In this document: positions 11,639-24,700 of the stretch, piece by piece
Numbering within the stretch: position 1 is the first letter of the stretch
Layout of the letters: each line of letters begins with the position of its first letter
NCBI GenBank assembly: GCA_030737875.1
Contig: CM060923.1
Location: 34,340,501 to 34,404,500, forward strand
DNA: 64,000 nucleotides
Reading direction: 5' to 3'
Source: Allium sativum
Lineage: Eukaryota; Streptophyta; Magnoliopsida; Asparagales; Amaryllidaceae
Translations under genes and position numbers: made by a program
Notes under the pieces: model-generated
Told to the model about the DNA's origin: nothing
Databases searched by the model: none
Seen by the model: the letters and a program-made list of their open reading frames with translations, nothing else

Positions 11639-12958
11639 GAGTGATGCTGCTCATTGTCATACATGAAACATGTCAATCGATTCTTCTTTGCAAATATTTC
11701 GATATTAGAGGAAGAAAATGAAAAAAACAACTTGGAGTTCACAAAAAAGAAAAGAAACTAAGAAGAGAGAGCAAAATAAAGGGGAAGGGGGACAAATAAA
11801 CAATGTGGAGCTTGTCTTTGTATACAAATACAGACTGAGAAATCACATGAGGTGTGGGGATAGTGATGGCAAGTGGTGAGCCATGAGTTATGGTTCATAT
11901 AAAGTTGGTATCAACAATCCCTTTCATTTTGGAAATTGAGTTTGACTATCACAACCAAATAAATGACATCAAATTAGCATACTATGAGTATTATATGCTA
12001 TATATGATGCTATAGTTTTATATTTATTTTATTTTACCGAATGTTTTTCATGGTAAGAGTAGTTATATGATGGCCAGAGAGGCCCAGAGAAACAGCAAAA
12101 AGAGATGGTTCTTGAGCTCTACTCCACGTATAAATTATTTCAATGCCTGTACCAGATTCAGAAAGCTAAGGTATGGCCTATGTTTGAATTGTATGTATAT
12201 TTGTAGTGAAAGCTCAGAGACTCATGACACAAGTTGATTGATTCATTTGAATGAAAAAATAATGAAACAAAAAGGAAAGGAATGGGTTAAAATATCAGGC
12301 ATGTACGAGGGTATGGTGGTTCTGTTGCAAAATGTCTAGTACTCCGCAAATATAGACATCGTTCTTTTATTATTATGCATGTATCTTGGCATATGCATGT
12401 GCTAGTAGCCTAGTACGATTAGGATTCAAAATACCAATGATGAAAGGATAGATATACTTAAGTTCAACAATAACACAAGAACTGAACCAAATTAAAGTTC
12501 TATTCATTTATCATATTTATCAATATAGTAGTCAAGACTAAGACATCTAAAACAAATAAATACAGACTAGACATAAAATGCAAAAATTAAAAGAGAAAAA
12601 GACTCGACAGTTTGCAATGTTAATTTTCAAGGTACAGTTAATCGTACAAATACTTACAGTGTGTAGGACCCTCAAGTTGATGAGCTGTCACGGTCTAACA
12701 TGTACACATGAACTTGCATGGATCAGAATTGTTGATGTCTTCGTTATTATTTTCTGCAAGATCTCCTTCTATTTGCTATTTTCTCTAGGATACACACCTG
12801 TTGTACAGTCATTTTCTTTGATCTTTTCGTTGATGAGTCTTTTTTTAGGGATAATGGGATATCTATAGCTGGCAAACACTAGTTTCTAGTTTCTACACTG
12901 AAGTTTTATGGTTCATTTACCTGGGCATCACTTTAGCCAAAAATATTGAAATTAAATA
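11639..12958. other. Upstream region of the EPFL gene
   Basis: Holds the 5' UTR and promoter of the EPFL gene (minus strand). A TATA-like word (TTTATAT on the minus strand) lies near 11900. A frame at 12578-12868 has no family features and I do not call it. The block ends at a hAT-like MITE inserted about 1.3 kb upstream of the EPFL start codon. Confidence 0.45.
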
Positions 12959-12966
12959 CTAGTTGG

Positions 12967-13591
12967 TAGGGCTGTCAATGGATACCCGAAAAATCCGATA
13001 TCCGTCTGAATCCGTATTCGAAATATCCGTTATCCGGCATTATCCGAAAAGCGGATACGGATATCCGATATCCGAAAAGCTTTGCGGATACGGATATGGT
13101 TATAGTGGTATCCGTATCCGAAAAATATCCGTCCGACTAATTGATGTAATATATATAATTCAAACCATAAAAATAGAGTAAATAATTATTTTGTAACTAT
13201 TGGATGTTACTATAGTATAAATTTTTGTCCATTTTTAATGAAAAATGGTAATTTTAGTGTTTCATTTTGGAATATTTTTTGATATTCTTATGGACATTAG
13301 TATAAAACAATGTTTCATCATCATATTTCTTTATTTTTTGGTTTTTTGTAGACATTAGTATAAAAATTATTTTATGTTAATCTGAACTTTTTTATTTATA
13401 CTCTTAAATTTATTAATTGCTGGCGGAGCGGATAAATATCCGATATTCGTCCGTATCCGAAAATTAAGCGGATACGGATATCCGATATCCGAAAATTAAA
13501 CGGATACGGATATCCAATATCCGAAAATAATTTCGGATACGGATACGGATATGGCACTATCCGTATCCGAAAGCATCCGTTGACAGCCCTA
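12967..13591. mobile_element. hAT-like MITE, copy 2 (625 bp)
   Basis: Left end TAGGGCTGTCAATGGATACC; right end, reversed, TAGGGCTGTCAACGGATGC. A perfect 8-bp target duplication CTAGTTGG flanks it (12959-12966 and 13592-13599). Same family as 7916-8503, with the same ends, subterminal ccgatatccg words and AT-rich core including ttattttttggttttt. Of the three full copies it is best preserved at its ends. Confidence 0.93.
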
Positions 13592-13830
13592 CTAGTTGGA
13601 GCCGCAGGCCAGGGCCACATTGAGCATGAGCAAAATACTTCATATGAGGTCCAAATTTTATACGTGGTAATTAGCCATTTCCTTAAACTTATTTGTTTTA
13701 CATACGTCCTACTTGTAAACTATTTCATGCATCTATTTTCTGATAATTACTTTTTTTTTTCAATTTTATTTCTAAATTTAAAAGTCATTGTCAACCCATA
13801 TATCGTGCGTAGTTGTGAAATATGGAAAAT

Positions 13831-14414
13831 TAAGGCTACCAATGGATACTTTCGAATACGGATAATGCAATATTCGTATCCGCATCCGAAATCATTTTCA
13901 GATATCGGATATCCATATTCGCGGATACAGACAGATATTGGATAATTATTCTATCCGCTAGCGATTGATAAATCAAGAAATATAAGTGATTTTTTTTAGT
14001 TTAACATAAATATTTTTCAAGCTCTATACGGACAGATATTGGATAATTATTCTAACCGCTAGCGATTGATAGATCAAGAAATATAAATGATTTTTTTTAG
14101 TTTAACATAAATGCTTTTCAAGCTCTTTGGTTACTAAATTGTTAATAATAAATAAATATGATGATAATTAATAAGTATGAGCAATTAACATGCATTTTGT
14201 GCATATAATATAAACTCAAAACTTAATAAAGAAATAAATATCTTTCATTGCTTTAAAATACATATAATTTTAGCCATAATCTTGAGAAAAAAATGGATAT
14301 TTTTTGAATGCGGATATCTTCGTATCCGTTTTTTCGGGTATCGGATATTTATCTGTTTTTCGGATACAGATGTAAGCAAATTTTGAATTTTTCGGGTATT
14401 CATTGACAACCCTA
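13831..14414. mobile_element. hAT-like MITE, copy 3 (584 bp, diverged)
   Basis: Left end TAAGGCTACCAATGGATAC; right end, reversed, TAGGGTTGTCAATGAATACC. Flanks tggaaaat (13823-13830) and tgaaaaat (14415-14422) agree at 7 of 8 bases. It carries a 101-bp tandem duplication at about 13930-14130 that the other copies lack. Confidence 0.82.
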
Positions 14415-14422
14415 TGAAAAAT

Positions 14423-16127
14423 GATAATATGCGTACATTTTAAGATTGATAACCACCTAAATACCTTTTGGGTTACGCTTTTATTCTTGAAAATATGGAT
14501 GTATTGTATAAAATAGACATTAAGAGGGACCCCAAGCTAAGTTTTATGATCACAAGGATATATGGCAAAATTTCACATTTTTATTCTATTTGATTTTGGT
14601 GGCAATATGTAAATATGCTTTTTTTTATGAAATAGACACTCATACAAAATAATTTTAGCATTGAGTATCGATTTTTACTAGTTATACAACAATTTAAATT
14701 GAATAAAAATATTAATTATAAATGATAAAAAGTTGACAATTTATGTTTTACTCAGCCACCAAATTTTCTGACACATAATATCCTTCTAAAAAACGCAAAT
14801 AATGCAACCCAAATGAGTATACCATAGAGAGACAGATACATACCGAACATACTGGTGGGTCACGTGTCTTCTTGGTCCGGTGCACCGGATCCAACGTATT
14901 CCGACACCTACACTTTTTACCTGCTTCAGGTCCACATAAAAGAACGCAGTGAGTGGTCCTAAAGGCTTTTAAACACCTAGCGAAGCACTATTAGCATGCA
15001 AGACAGGTAGATGTTGAAGTTTACTGATGCAAAACAATTGTTTGAAAAATGAATCATGGTAGGCACTTTGAGTATGTAGTTTATATTTCATTTTATGAGT
15101 GCAAACAGAGCCGTCTCCAGTTATATAAATAAACGCCAAACCCGTAAACTTGACTAATATTTATGTCAGTTGAAAAATCCGGTTTGATGTTTCAGACTAA
15201 AAACAAATTCAAACCCAAACAAAATAAAAACAAAGGATAATTTAATGTATTGTCATGTAGGGGTTGCTTTGAATCCACAATCTGAAATTGTTTCGGTCCA
15301 CCTTCAGCATGTGGGAACCACTGATCAACCTATATTTCTGATCATATGGAAAATTTAGTTACTGCTGTATCTATAATTTACGGAAGAATCAGAAAATTTA
15401 GTGCAAATGCAGATGGCATTGTAAAGAAGGTTCTCTTAAATGTTACTGATAGGAAAACATGCTATTGTAAGACCATTTGGGCATAAATTCAAATAAGAAG
15501 AATGTTAACTCTCACCCATTGTGGGGGGTTTTTAATATCGAATATCAGTACGTAGGTAAACTATAGTAATTGAATGGGAGCTTACTGTTTGTATACATAC
15601 AACTGATGTCTTTAGGTTCAACTCTGGTGATGAGTGTGTCAATAAAAAAAAGGTAAAGCAACATTAAATTCACGTAAGATACTTACCATTGCTGTTGAGC
15701 AAAAATCCTGAATAATTATAAGCTACCCCTAACAATTTCATAACCATATTAACAAACTATAACTTAAGAGCTGGCGGTAGTAGAATAAGTAGCACACTTT
15801 GTAGTACAAAATAGTATACCACTATTATTCAAAATGCTACCTGTCCAGCCATCTTTTAGAAATCAAGAAATGAAAAGCTCTGCAATACAAGCATTGCAAA
15901 TTGAAGAGATTCATTTAACATATAAATGGCATTTTTATTGACAAACAACTTGGACTAGTTTTCCTCTCTCTCTTTAAAAGTGCGAGCCTAGCAAATTCGT
16001 TATTCAGGAACATAAAATACCAATATAACATTTAAAACACAAGTGTTCCAGCACCAAATCATATAACATAAAAGGACTTGATATAGTTTAGCAGACACCA
16101 ATAAGAAGAGTGTGCGTGGACGAACTC
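14423..16127. other. 3' flank of the nitronate monooxygenase gene
   Basis: The part next to 16127 should be the 3' UTR of that gene (minus strand). The rest is AT-rich with no recognised gene. Confidence 0.45.
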
Positions 16128-16316
16128 TCAAATATGAGAAAATTGCTGTTGGATAATCTGTTTTGCGTCCGCAACTAATCTTTTCACTACTTCACCAGCT
16201 GGAAGAATCTCCTTGATAAGCCCGACACCGGAACCAGCATACATTACCATGCTTTCAACATCACCTGTTGTTGTCGCATTTGGTACTGTGCCAGCAAAGC
16301 GATGTATATCCTTTTT
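16128..16316 (-). CDS. Nitronate monooxygenase exon 6 (62 codons and stop)
   Basis: Begins [13 protein letters not shown] after TATGTAG and ends at TGA 16128-16130. [13 protein letters not shown] is typical of the family C-terminus. Confidence 0.92.
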   Translation of the reverse strand, partial: KKDIHRFAGTVPNATTTGDVESMVMYAGSGVGLIKEILPAGEVVKRLVADAKQIIQQQFSHI

Positions 16317-18289
16317 CTACATAAAATACACATGTCACGCTTGACTAAGACACTTTAAAAACACAGCATTACTTGCCTAATTAAATGCAACCACGCCAAG
16401 TACAGACACAGTCTTACTGAAATAATTCGACATGTGTATCATTTGTACTTGTAGTCTTGTACAATGTTAAGGTAAGACTTACTCTTCCATGAATAAATGT
16501 ATGACCAATGACATGCTGATTATCCTCGTTTACATGATCGGGAAGATGTTTCCATTCGCTGAAAAATGGTGTATTCAAAACACGATGTGGGGCACCTGGC
16601 CACCTCGATCGACCAAATACATTTGTGTACTCGGTTTTGCTCATCTCCACTAGATTCCTCTTATATAATGCATGTGCAAAGCTTTCATTAGTAGCAACAA
16701 ACCTATAAATACATGAAAACATCAGACACAGAAATACCCGGGGTAAACTATACTATAGTTCATTCTCACTCATTTCTCTGATATACATTCAGATCAATGA
16801 AATAGGACATAAAAGCTAAATATGTAAAACAGCCAGGTTCCAGTCATATAACCACATATAGCCTGAACTACTAAGCATTTTAATTGGTATTAGCTATCTT
16901 AACTTTAGAGCGCAATATCATGGGCACATTAAACACAAGGTATAATAACTGGATATTAATTGAGAGATGAAGGTATATGTATGATAGTCGCTGAGTTGTA
17001 ATAACATACTGGTATTTTATTATAGATGATAACTGCGAGAAAACTAATTTATGGCACAAAATAGAGAACCTGCAGCAGATTCGTACATAAACACAGAGGC
17101 AGTCGAACGGAAAAAAATATGGTGCGAGTTTTCTACATTGATGCATATACAAAAAGATAAAATATTTGACCTAGTTCCAAGGCAGATTCCGGAAGCACCA
17201 AGAGCTAATGCAGCAACATAACCACGGCCATCTACAATTCCACCCGCAGCAATTACTGGAATATCACAATCTGAAACTAAATCCACAACTTTTGGTACTA
17301 ATGATATCACTCCCTCCTGCACAATATAATTGATTACTTAAAGGGTTTAATGGTTAATTAGCTATTGAGAAAAGAAAAAAAACAAAGTTGTAATGGTCAA
17401 AAACAAAAATCAGGTAGGAAATGAAATACCTGACCAATTATATGGCCTCCTGCCTCGCGACCTTGAACTATAATTGCATCTACTCCAGCAATTTTGGCTT
17501 TCTCTGCATTTTCATAGCTGCCAAGCTGTTCCAGAAGTAAAACATGAAGCTAAGCAATGTCCAGATAAATGAAAAATATATGAGAAATTGAACAAGGTCA
17601 TTGTCATCCTAGACTTTTTTTTCTAAATGGCTGGAATCGAATTCTCATGTTTCGTGATGTTCCAAGTATAAATTTTTCCTTTTTTTGGTTAAATTTAAAT
17701 TTAAGACCATTTCCAATATTTCTTTCCTTATTAATTTAGATCTCTATTTTGGTTCCCCCCCCCCCCCCCCCCCCTTTTCTTCTACAGATCGAGTAAACCA
17801 CTTTGCCTTGTTTGTATGCATCCACACACGAGCTGTCTAAAAATCTCATTTACAGGTGTTTCTATTTATTTTCTTGCACTCTCTTATCCGTAAATCCATA
17901 TTTTGTTGTGATTTAAATCATTTTCCTTGATATTTTATTTCTTTTATAGTGACCGCATTTTTATGTTTGTTTTATTTAATGGTCAGCATTCTGCTATATA
18001 CGAATTAGTCCAATGTTCTACCTTTCTTAATTTTATTTTCATATTAAATTCATTATCTCTAAAGCAGAATGCTGGTCAAGGACCAGTGGCTCAAGTGGCG
18101 AGTGGTAAGACGATCTACAAGAAGGATCTAGAGGTCTTGGGTTCAAACCTCATATATCAAAATGGGTGCTCTTCTCAAAGAAGTACCTCTATCATTCTAA
18201 AAAAAATGAAAGAAAACATGGAATCCTATAGCTCGTTACATTAGATTTCTACATAAAAACACACATATAGAAATGCATACACACACACA

Positions 18290-18345
<56 letters not shown>

Positions 18346-18500
18346 GCCGGTTATTTGGACACAAAATTGAACACAGAGAGAGAGAGAGACACAAAACCTC
18401 CACCGCTGGATTTGTTTGTCTTTATGTGGAGAGTGTAATTCATGGGAGGATCCAATGGTTGAGATTCATTGTGTGCAATTTTGTGTCTAAATAGAGTTCC

Positions 18501-18568
<68 letters not shown>

Positions 18569-18751
18569 GCAGGTTCGAGAGCACCCTAAACAGTGCAGCA
18601 CCCCAAATGCCCCTCAATCTCCATCAAGTATTTCTCCTTCTCTCCTTCCACTCACTCTCTCACTTCTCATCACATTCTTTAATATAAACGGGTGGTGGAA
18701 ATCAGGAGGCATTTGAGATGCTCCATTTTTGGGGTGCAACCGAACGATTGC

Positions 18752-18797
<46 letters not shown>

Positions 18798-21700
18798 CGT
18801 AAATTTATTATCGCAAAAATTTGGCCAAGTTAATTCCACTCCCCCCCCCCCCCCCTCCCCCTACAAATATAATGAATTAATTATCAATTGCAAGTGAGAA
18901 TTGAATGTATCCAATATCCATGTAATCTAAATGCACATTCTCTGGTTTTCTCATTTGTTAGGTGATACGTTTATTTATTTTCTCACTTTATCGTTTGTAA
19001 GAGCATTCCCAACTGTGGGAGTCTCTGCACATCATTTCCATCCATTCAAAAAATTAATCCCCACTCACTTACCTCCAACCAACAATAAAAAACACCTCAG
19101 CCAAGAAGAAAAATGGCTTTTATAAAGCCGGTCAAATTGAATCACGCAAATTGCAATCCGTAGCCATACAATTGCAATCCGTGTGGTGAGAATGTTTAAT
19201 TCCCACCCTTAGCCGGTTTTTATAAAGCCGACTAAGCTTAGCCGGCTTCATAAAAGCCGGCTAACTTGGCAACCCCAAAGGTAGCCAAGGCAACCCGTAT
19301 ATGAGAAACCAACCCCCATTGGGGTTTGGTCAGTTTCCAACTGACACTCGGTTAAGAATGCTCTAAATATATCCCTTTTTTTTCAGTTTCAATTGTTTTT
19401 CCTCAACATCTTGTTTCACCCACATTCAACCCATTATCTTATTATTATTTCCATGACCAACAATCCGGTCCGTACAATATAACGCATTCAAAATAATTGT
19501 TAAAACACTATTCTACCATTTTTCACGTTTTCTTTTTCATCTCAAAATCATGATATTCTTCAGCTCGTAAAATCAAAGTTCTGACTGTATTTTGAGTTTA
19601 CCTTTTCCACCATAACTCCGTTATCGCAAATATTTGTATAGCTCATTTGACATGATTTAATGATATGTTGTCACTTTCCCCCCGCAATGATATATGTACA
19701 AATTATCCACTATAATTTACCCAGAGTTCAAGCTCAGTTTCGGTTTCAGTTTCAATTTCTTGCAAATTTAGAAGTCTTGGTCTAATTTTTAAATCTTGAG
19801 GATTTCGGTTTCAGTTTCCATTTCGGATTTTGCTATTTATTATTCATATAATTAGTTAATTACACATATTTATTAACTGTATTGAAACAAGTATATAATT
19901 TATCTTTAATAGAAAAATAAGATATGAATAAATTTTCCTAATTAATTTTAAATATTATAACACTAAGAGATATTTATTCGTTACTTCGTTTTCAACTTTT
20001 TTTTAACACCATTTTGATATTTCGTGAATTTATGTATTTCCCAAGTTAAAATGTTAAATTTTGAATATTCATATATTTGAAATTCAGATTGATTCTTTTT
20101 TTTTTTTTTTTTTTTCTTCTATAAAATTTGAAGTTCAACAGATTTTCATCAAACCAGAATTTCAGTTTGTTTTGGTTTCGTTTCAATCCATGACAAGAAT
20201 CTCGGTGTCTCCAACAAAATCTCAAAACTTGAACTTATCGTTGTTCATTAGTTTAGCAGCACATACTAAAGGGATAAGATTTTGTATTCGACAAAAATTG
20301 TTTAAGGTATGTCATACTTATGACGACCAGGATAACCGATGAACTATTACAAGTGTTTTTAGAAGGGAAACTCGCTAAGCACACTAGTTTTCTCATAATG
20401 AAGGATGGAACAACAAATAACAAACATTTTGGTGGTTAATTGTCGAAATTTCCACCAATACTTCATAAAGTTATTGAAATAGTTTAGATTGTGCATACCA
20501 AAATTTCGGAAATTGTGCGCGGTCTGCAACCTTGATGACTACACAAACATTCTGTTTTACCCATGATGTATTATACATTAAATTATTTGAAAATACATGA
20601 TACAAGTTAATGCTAATACACCAAAACACCTAGTCAGTTTACAATAGAAGATTGGGAGACTGAAACGATATGAATCATGGTTCTGAATGTAGAAAAAAAA
20701 TTCAGCAGTATCAAGGCTAATTATTTTACGAAGAAAGGGGAAAACAAAATTTTAAAAAGTGACATTGCGATGGGAATACTGCATAACAAGTGGGAGGGAA
20801 AGTTGTATCTATGATATTGATACAGAACTAACTCGGATGCTGTAATTCCTTTTATCTGTCTAACAAAAGACTACAAGTTGGTGTGTCCATGAACTTAAAT
20901 AATGTAAAGATAGCAAAAGCATTTTACACCGACTGCAAAATAATTAGAAACAGATCAGACGATCATGTATTCAGATATCCATATATAAAAGAATGCTATA
21001 AAGGACAAACAAATTAGTGCCATGAAATGTAGATAACCAAAACCATCATGATGTAGTTCAGTATTTTGCAGGAGGCTATAAAGAAACTGTAAATTACCCA
21101 ATGGATTAATCCCATATTTGTTATATACGGAATATAAAGAAGGCACTATTCCTCCCATGTGAAAAAAATATATAGATATAATGAGAGATTACAAAATTTG
21201 TAGGAATAGCGTACCTGATGGATAACCATAACTCCTGCATCGTGGGCTTCAGACACAAGCTGCTCTGGGTACTCTCCCCAGGAAACTAACAAAACTGCAA
21301 CCTTCTCTTCCAATACTACTTGTATATTCGCTTTATGTGGAAACTCAAGAATTATGCCGACTCCAAAAGGCTTGTCAGTCATTGACTTTGTTTTCTTTAT
21401 CAACTCCCTCAAATGACTTGGTGATTCCTAGAAAATTTCATTCACACATAAAAACTTCACTTCAGCAAAGCAAATTTGTATAGCTCAAAATTGAAAAAGG
21501 ATTTACTATCATAAACACTTTATTCGATGTGGCCTTTTATTCCTAGAACAAATATCTTAACCAAGCTTGTAAAGCTGAAATTAGTTAGGACAAATGATAA
21601 TGGAGACATTATTTACAGTTTATTTATAGTTTGAACTATAAATATCCTTAAAGGTTAGGCAATAGCTTATTAGCGGCATAAATATAATAGCTACCAAGTT

Positions 21701-24700
21701 ACTTTTGTAATTTGAAGCGGTTAGCAACTACTTAAGTTTCTGATTTAAAAATAGCAAACAAATTGCTAAGATATAAGCAACAAATATATTTCATGGCCTT
21801 TTACTCCAAGAATGATTGTTTTAACCAAGCTTGTAAAGCTAAAATTAGTTGGGACAAATGATACTGGAGACTTTATTTTCAACTTTGTTTATAGTTCGAA
21901 CTATAAATATCCTTAGGGTTAGGCAATAGCTTATCAGCAGCATAAATATAATAGCTACTAGGTTACTTTCTGAAGCGTTTAGCAACTACATAATTTTATG
22001 ATTTAGAAGTAGCAAATAAACTGACAAGTCGTAAGAGACGGGTATATTTCCGACTTATTTCAAAGTTTGAAACTAGGTTTTGTTACAATTTTCAACTTAT
22101 ATATCCAAACGCTTTACTTTTGACTGTTAACAGACAACTGCTTTGAATCTACATTTCAAAATTCCATTTAATAAGATCTTGCAAACGGATATTTAGTATC
22201 TACGCTCAAAAGAGCAGGTTTAGCAATTTCTTATAAGCAGTCAGAACTCGTAAACTACTTAACAAGAAATTTACATTACTCGTGCAAACAGAAGAAGAAA
22301 TTCTCGTTTTTCATTCAGAAAAGGCTTTTGGTTTTTAAAAAAATGGTGAAATCGATAGGAACATAATTTTGATGTCGCTGGAGTTCGAACCCAGGACGTC
22401 TAGAACCCTAGTTTAGAGCTCTCATTCAACATGGATATTTTTGTAGTTTCAAAAGTTTCAATGTAGTCTCATTATATATAGAAATATTTGGAAACATCTC
22501 ATAAAATTATGAATAATAACATTGAAGCAGAAATTTAAGATGTAACACCCAATTGCTTGTAATTTATGAATAAATTTAATAAGTATTGTTCATTAAACAA
22601 TTGGCTAAACTAGTCTTATAGTTTCATAACAAATGCAAGTTTACACTGCATGCACGATAATCTAGTAGTAAAGCGGAAGAAATTCTACCCCTCTCATTAA
22701 CTCCGTAATCTACCTATAAAATAATATCAAAGGGAAGAATTTCTAGCTCTCTCATTAATTATATGAGTTTTATTCATTCTCCTTAATTTCTTTTGGAAAT
22801 ATTTTATTTTTAAATTTCTATAGTTTATCACTTGCAGTTTTTGAACTAAGCTCCTCACTTCATTTTACATTCATATACCTACTTACTATAAAAAAAAAAA
22901 AAAAAAAACAAATTAAATTAGTTACATAATCTAAACCACGTGATAAACCCAGATAACCAATGTTTAATCCATCAAATAGATAATATCATTTTTGCATATA
23001 TATATTTGAGTAATATACATATCTAAATTGTTTACTTTTAATATTTATTAGATGAATTTATGAATATTAAGTAATTGAACTTATTCAGATACTTTAAATT
23101 TAGGACAACATAATTAGTTAAATACATGCATGTTAATTTAGAAATACCAGTAGCGAATTGAAGAATTTCTAAATAATAATAGAAATTTTAAGATGTAGGC
23201 ATTTAAGTCAACAACAATACTTTTTATGGCAATACATCAACTAAATTCTACAAAACATTAGTTTGCAATTATCAAAGTTGTAAACATGTACTTCTTACAA
23301 CGAAATGAAATTCATGGTTAACTGCAAAGTTCGATGTGTTTAGTAATTGAAATCTTGAAGAATGGATAAATGTTATGTTTAGATTAATTAGCCATAAGCC
23401 ATGTTTCTCATCTTCGACCCACTCAATTACCATATAATGTTATTTATATGGATTCCATACAACACATGTATATAATAGCAATGATAAATAATCAACCATC
23501 ATCCAAAAAGCATCACAAAACTGCATAAGCATTAAATATAAATAATTAACGCTTACACGGTCTGTCAACCAATCGATCGACATACAACTAAATAATTGGG
23601 ATTAGTGTACGCCAAATATCATCTCAACACTCGTGTGTGGTTTCAAATCAACAAACACTGAATATTATTTGTGCAGTTGGGCGATGTGCAAAATTTATTG
23701 TCCCAATCAATATCAGTCAAATCAGTGTACATAAACAAATCGTCTGATTTGTAAATGAATATTTATTTATTCACATTCTCGTTAAATTTATATTTTTAAC
23801 GATAAATAATTTATTTCAACGCAGTCTTATCTACGTTGTTCATAATAAAAATTATATTCATGTGATGAATAAACAAAATAGTCATGTGTTGACAATACTC
23901 ATGTGTTGAGAATATTCATGTGTTGAAACTATTCATGTGTTGAAAATATTCATGTGTTGAGTGAAATATTTATACAATAAAATTCACATTTTTATTGTAA
24001 GTAAGGATGAATAAATATTCCTGTGTTGAATAAAATATATATTCATGTGTTGAAGAAAATATTCATTTGTTGAATAGAATAACGAAGTTATTGAAATATA
24101 TAAAGCCATATTGATTAGATTTGCGTCATTTTGACGCGAACGATATTTATATCGATTATATTCGTTTTTATAATGAATATAGCAAAGGAAGTGATTTCAA
24201 AATATAACATTTTGAAAATATCATCATTTATATATTAATGATATGGAATATTCAATTTTGATTTAAAATTGAATATGAAGTTGAAATCGTTTTTAAAACG
24301 AATTTAAACGATTTATAAAATACATTTAGAATTGAAATCGACGAAATATATAATATATATATATTATATGTATATTAAATGGCTTGAATAGAATGCGTCG
24401 CGCCGCGGCAGTTCGCGAATTTCGACCATTGACTTCGAATTGACGTTACGGGAGATCCGACCGTCGGATTCTCCTGAAACCAGAACCGTTGGGCTCATAT
24501 CGAAAAGAGCTTTCCAATGAATATTAGAAATTTGAAATCTAACGGTTGGATTTGGAATTATGTCCAAATCAAATTTGGAAAAGGTCACTGTAAGTGCAGT
24601 TCGACGACCGTTATTGGATATCGATTGTACGAGCCTTGATAAAATTATTAAAAATATCAATAATTTATGTAAAATAATAATAAATAATTTAGAAAGAAGG

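Larger units (their letters stand above)
17526..21214 (-). other. Intron 2 of the nitronate monooxygenase gene (3.7 kb)
   Basis: Contains homopolymer C runs (about 17755-17774 and 18841-18856), a SINE, AT-microsatellite-flanked foldback elements and a Harbinger-type MITE, each listed separately. The rest (19.4-21.1 kb) is AT-rich, with no exon-like frame in phase 0. Confidence 0.85.

Noticed and set aside
11442..11660. 72-codon frame overlapping EPFL exon 1
   Set aside because: It reads through the intron in the wrong frame. The frame starting at 11638 gives the signal peptide and splices in phase to the Cys-rich exon.
22375..22420. tRNA-like B-box word (gagttcgaaccc)
   Set aside because: No A box at a suitable distance on either strand, so neither a tRNA gene nor a supportable SINE.
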